Assembly (NCBI GenBank): GCA_947642455.1
Contig: CANRSN010000001.1
Coordinates: forward strand, 1-64,000
Origin: an uncultured Clostridiaceae bacterium
GTDB lineage: Bacteria; Bacillota; Clostridia; TANB77; CAG-508
DNA: 64,000 nucleotides
Direction: 5' to 3'
Shown here piece by piece: positions 62,109 through 64,000 of the stretch (positions are counted from its first letter, which is position 1; each line of letters begins with the position of its first letter). Made by a program: the position numbers and the translations under genes. Below the pieces are notes generated by a model. The model had not been told where the DNA came from. It was given only the letters and a program-made list of their open reading frames with translations, and searched no databases.

Positions 62109-62353
62109 TTTTTTGTTGTTTGCAAATGCTCAATCCTTTTGGATTAACTATTTAGAGATATTATAATATATATTCTGTGTTATTAATATTTATTTTTATA
62201 AGTTTTGCGCAGGGAAGCTCCCAAAGTGGACATGACCCAGAGCGATTGGCGTAGCCAGTAAAAAACTTATAAAAATAAATATTAATAACACAGAAGAATA
62301 TAAATTAAATAGTAGTTAATCCAAAAGGATTGAGCATTTGCAAACAACAAAAA
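62109..62353 (+). repeat. Family-1 core-bearing palindromic repeat, copy I
   Basis: Outer arms TTTTTGTTGTTTGCAAATGC, TCAATCCTTTTGGATTAACT and AGTTAATCCAAAAGGATTGA, GCATTTGCAAACAACAAAAA are exact complements. The inner arms are CTGTGTTATTAATATTTATT and AATAAATATTAATAACACAG, and the core has ATAAGTTTTGCGCAGGGAAG, CTCCCAAAGTGGACATGACC, CAGAGCGATTGGCGTAGCCA. It lies between convergent genes; the 62080-62394 gap holds this and a terminator. Confidence 0.92.
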
Positions 62354-62380
62354 GGACTGCCACATGAAAAGGACAGCCCT
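62353..62380 (-). terminator. Terminator of the ferredoxin gene
   Basis: On the minus strand AGGGCTGTCC pairs with GGCAGTCCT through a short loop and is followed by TTTTTG. It lies just past the ferredoxin stop and touches the end of repeat copy I. Confidence 0.65.
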
Positions 62381-62394
62381 ATTGTTTATTTATA

Positions 62395-62571
62395 TTAATT
62401 ATCACTTTCTTCTGGAGCTTCTACTGGGCAAACGCCTCTGCAAGTTCCACAACCTATACATTGTTCTGGATCAATTACATATCTATCGTCACCTTCTGCT
62501 ATACAAGCTACAGGACATTCTGCTGCACAAGCACCACATTTAATACATTTTTCTGTTATTTTATATGCCAT
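62395..62571 (-). CDS. Two-cluster [4Fe-4S] ferredoxin
   Basis: This small clostridial-type ferredoxin of 58 residues carries both cluster motifs, CIKCGACAAECPVACI and CIGCGTCRGVCPVEAP, and the typical AYKITEKCIKCG start. It probably shuttles electrons from PorGDAB to the bifurcating hydrogenase and other enzymes. The frame can begin at a GTG four codons earlier (VIYM), but AGGGTGGTG suits the ATG at 62571. It is on the minus strand 65 bases below the ricT stop, with a terminator after it. Confidence 0.95.
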   Translation of the reverse strand: MAYKITEKCIKCGACAAECPVACIAEGDDRYVIDPEQCIGCGTCRGVCPVEAPEESDN

Positions 62572-62636
62572 ATATATCACCACCCTTCTATGCTACATCT
62601 ATACTATATTTTATTAGTACATTTATTATTTAATGA

Positions 62637-63560
62637 TTAAAAATCATCATCATCTATATTTGTTTGATCTATCTTTGCCAATTTTTCTAATTCTTGTAAC
62701 TCTTTTAAATGTTGTTTTTCTTCTTCATCTAAAACTTCTTCTTCTATATTTTTTATTATTTTCACATTAGGAGATTCATATTTTTTATAATAAAATTCCC
62801 CATTTTCATCTTTTAATTTAACTCTAATTCTTTCTCTTAAAGTTTCTACACCTTCTACAATTCCTTCTCCGTCTTCTGTTTTTACAATTGCACCAATTTT
62901 TGGAAGTCTACTCATTTTTTCTTCATAAACATCTTGTTCATACTTTAAACAGCACATTAACCTGCCACAGTTTCCAGATATTTTTGATGGGTTTAGTGAC
63001 ATATTTTGCTCTTTTGCCATTTTTATAGATACAGTTTCAAAGTTTCCTAAAAAAGAGCAACAACATAATTCTCTGCCACAAACTCCATTTCCACCTATTC
63101 TTTTTACTTCATCTCTAACGCCAATTTGTCTTAACTCTATTCTTGTTTTAAAAATTGCTGCTAAATCTTTTACTAAATCTCTAAAATCTATTCTGCCATC
63201 TGCTGTAAAATAAAATAAAACTTTACTATTATCAAACTTAAATTCTACATCAATTAAAGTCATATCTAGTTTGTGTTCTTTTATTTTTTCTTCACAAATT
63301 TTGAAAGCTGATTTTTCTTTTTCTTTGTTTGATTTATATTTTTTTTCATCTTTATAATTAGCAATTCTAATTACTTTCTTCAAAGGTTTTTCTATTTTTT
63401 CATCTGGAAGCTGTCTATTGCTAATAACTACTTGTCCATATTCCTCTCCTTGTGCTGTTTCTACAATTACAAAACTCCCATTTGAAATTCTTAAATTTCC
63501 TGGATCAAAAAAATATATTTTGCCTGGCTTTTTAAATCTAACACCTACTATATTTTTCAT
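62637..63560 (-). CDS. ricT: PSP1-domain protein RicT (YaaT)
   Basis: This 307-residue protein belongs to the RicA-RicF-RicT complex, which in Bacillus carries iron-sulfur clusters and affects RNA processing, sporulation and competence. The PSP1 domain reads GVRFKKPGKIYFFDPGNLRI and NGSFVIVETAQGEEYGQV. Cys clusters are GNGVCGRELCCCSFLGNFET and ISGNCGRLMCCLKYEQDVYE. The acidic C-terminal tail is common. Its start overlaps the end of holB by 23 bases, and holB-ricT adjacency is common in Firmicutes. GAGGAG precedes the ATG. Confidence 0.94.
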   Translation of the reverse strand: MKNIVGVRFKKPGKIYFFDPGNLRISNGSFVIVETAQGEEYGQVVISNRQLPDEKIEKPLKKVIRIANYKDEKKYKSNKEKEKSAFKICEEKIKEHKLDMTLIDVEFKFDNSKVLFYFTADGRIDFRDLVKDLAAIFKTRIELRQIGVRDEVKRIGGNGVCGRELCCCSFLGNFETVSIKMAKEQNMSLNPSKISGNCGRLMCCLKYEQDVYEEKMSRLPKIGAIVKTEDGEGIVEGVETLRERIRVKLKDENGEFYYKKYESPNVKIIKNIEEEVLDEEEKQHLKELQELEKLAKIDQTNIDDDDF

Positions 63561-64000
63561 TAATCTCCTCCCACATCTTAATTAAAAGTCTATCTATACT
63601 CATATCATAATTACTATTTTGCAAAAGTCGTGTTTTTACATCTTCTACCAATTGTATACAGTTTATATATCTTATATCATTTTTATTATACAATATAATA
63701 TTAATATAGTCCAGTAATTCTTGTATATTATCTTTTGATTTATATAGTATTTCTGATTTATTCAAAATATCTATTAAGTCTTTTGTCGATATATTGTTAA
63801 TTATATTCTCTAAATTTATATATATTTCTTTTCTCTCTTCTATTAGTCTTGCTTTACCAATACTTCCTCCACACATTGAAACCATATTAGTTGTAACATC
63901 TTTTGAAATATTCTCTTCAATATAAATTTTTAAACATTCCTCAGATATTGCCTCAAAAGGAACTTTCATGCATCTTGATTTAATTGTATTTAATAATTTA
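63538..64000 (-). CDS. holB: DNA polymerase III delta' subunit HolB, 5' end outside window
   Basis: The open frame continues to the right window edge as LLNTIKSRCMKVPFEAIS, which is the SRCxxxxF segment found in clamp-loader delta' ATPase-like domains. Further in-frame sequence includes NMVSMCGGSIGKARLIEERK and the C-terminal collar helices. About 154 codons are visible; the N-terminal ATP-binding-like domain lies beyond 64000. An internal ATG at 63969 is not the start. It overlaps ricT, as in the usual tmk-holB-ricT order. The assignment rests on this segment and context. Confidence 0.85.
   Translation of the reverse strand, partial: KLLNTIKSRCMKVPFEAISEECLKIYIEENISKDVTTNMVSMCGGSIGKARLIEERKEIYINLENIINNISTKDLIDILNKSEILYKSKDNIQELLDYINIILYNKNDIRYINCIQLVEDVKTRLLQNSNYDMSIDRLLIKMWEEINEKYSRC

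Noticed and set aside
7570-62353. The dispersed repeats as a CRISPR array
   Set aside because: The copies are kilobases apart with no spacer pattern, and no cas gene is present.

Overview
The window is a very A+T-rich chromosomal stretch of an anaerobic, endospore-forming-type Clostridia (Firmicutes). The evidence is a partial spo0A at the left edge, strong AGGAGG-type ribosome binding sites, sigma-A-like promoters, and a fermentative gene set: a four-subunit pyruvate:ferredoxin oxidoreductase, an electron-bifurcating-type [FeFe]-hydrogenase, AdhE and L-lactate dehydrogenase. Prepilin-like proteins with a KG|ITLISL-type N-terminus and many lineage-restricted hypothetical proteins suggest an uncultured gut-type Clostridia. 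The species cannot be named from this sequence. No rRNA, tRNA, CRISPR array or transposase gene was seen.

Layout. 1-7.5 kb (minus): spo0A (partial), yigZ-type protein, HI0933-type flavoprotein, a methionine gamma-lyase-like PLP enzyme, a WG-repeat membrane protein and a CNNM/CBS transporter-like protein. 7.8-10.1 kb (minus): a compact operon of sortase, TasA-like protein, SipW-type signal peptidase and a second TasA-like protein. 10.6-12.6 kb: a type II restriction-modification pair whose methylase recognition region resembles Dcm/ScrFI. 12.7-17.5 kb: radical SAM protein, gene remnant, adhE and a small hypothetical. 17.9-23.4 kb (plus): leuS and a radical SAM/DUF4130-type putative DNA-repair pair. 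23.4-28.8 kb (minus): three hydrogenase subunits followed by ldh. 29-36.3 kb: hypothetical genes, a HExxH protein, a GltD-like oxidoreductase and a LiaF/DUF4097-type pair. 36.4-43.4 kb (minus): uracil-DNA glycosylase, pgeF, LD-carboxypeptidase, addB and an Ogg-type glycosylase. 43.7-47.2 kb: a 1158-residue repeat protein of unknown function. 47.5-51.9 kb (minus): plsX, acpP, rnc, an Elp3-like radical SAM protein and a YitT protein. 52.4-57.3 kb: pilin-like proteins and a second restriction-modification pair whose adenine methylase is frameshifted. 57.5-62.1 kb (plus): porGDAB and a UPF0104-type membrane protein. 62.4-64 kb (minus): ferredoxin, ricT and holB (partial).

How the genes work together. 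Pyruvate is oxidised by PorGDAB to acetyl-CoA and reduced ferredoxin. The hydrogenase can use ferredoxin plus NADH to release H2. AdhE and Ldh reoxidise NADH to ethanol and lactate, and a small ferredoxin is also encoded.

The most unusual feature is the intergenic space. At least three families of palindromic repeats fill it. Family 1 has long inverted arms around a conserved structured core of about 60-75 bases: eight core copies, a few core-less palindromes and a few half copies. Family 2 is a modular three-hairpin element with a conserved linker. Family 3 is a GGGACGGAGCAAATTGGGAC repeat that has supplied the C-termini of two convergent genes. Some repeat halves also carry the stop codon of the neighbouring gene.
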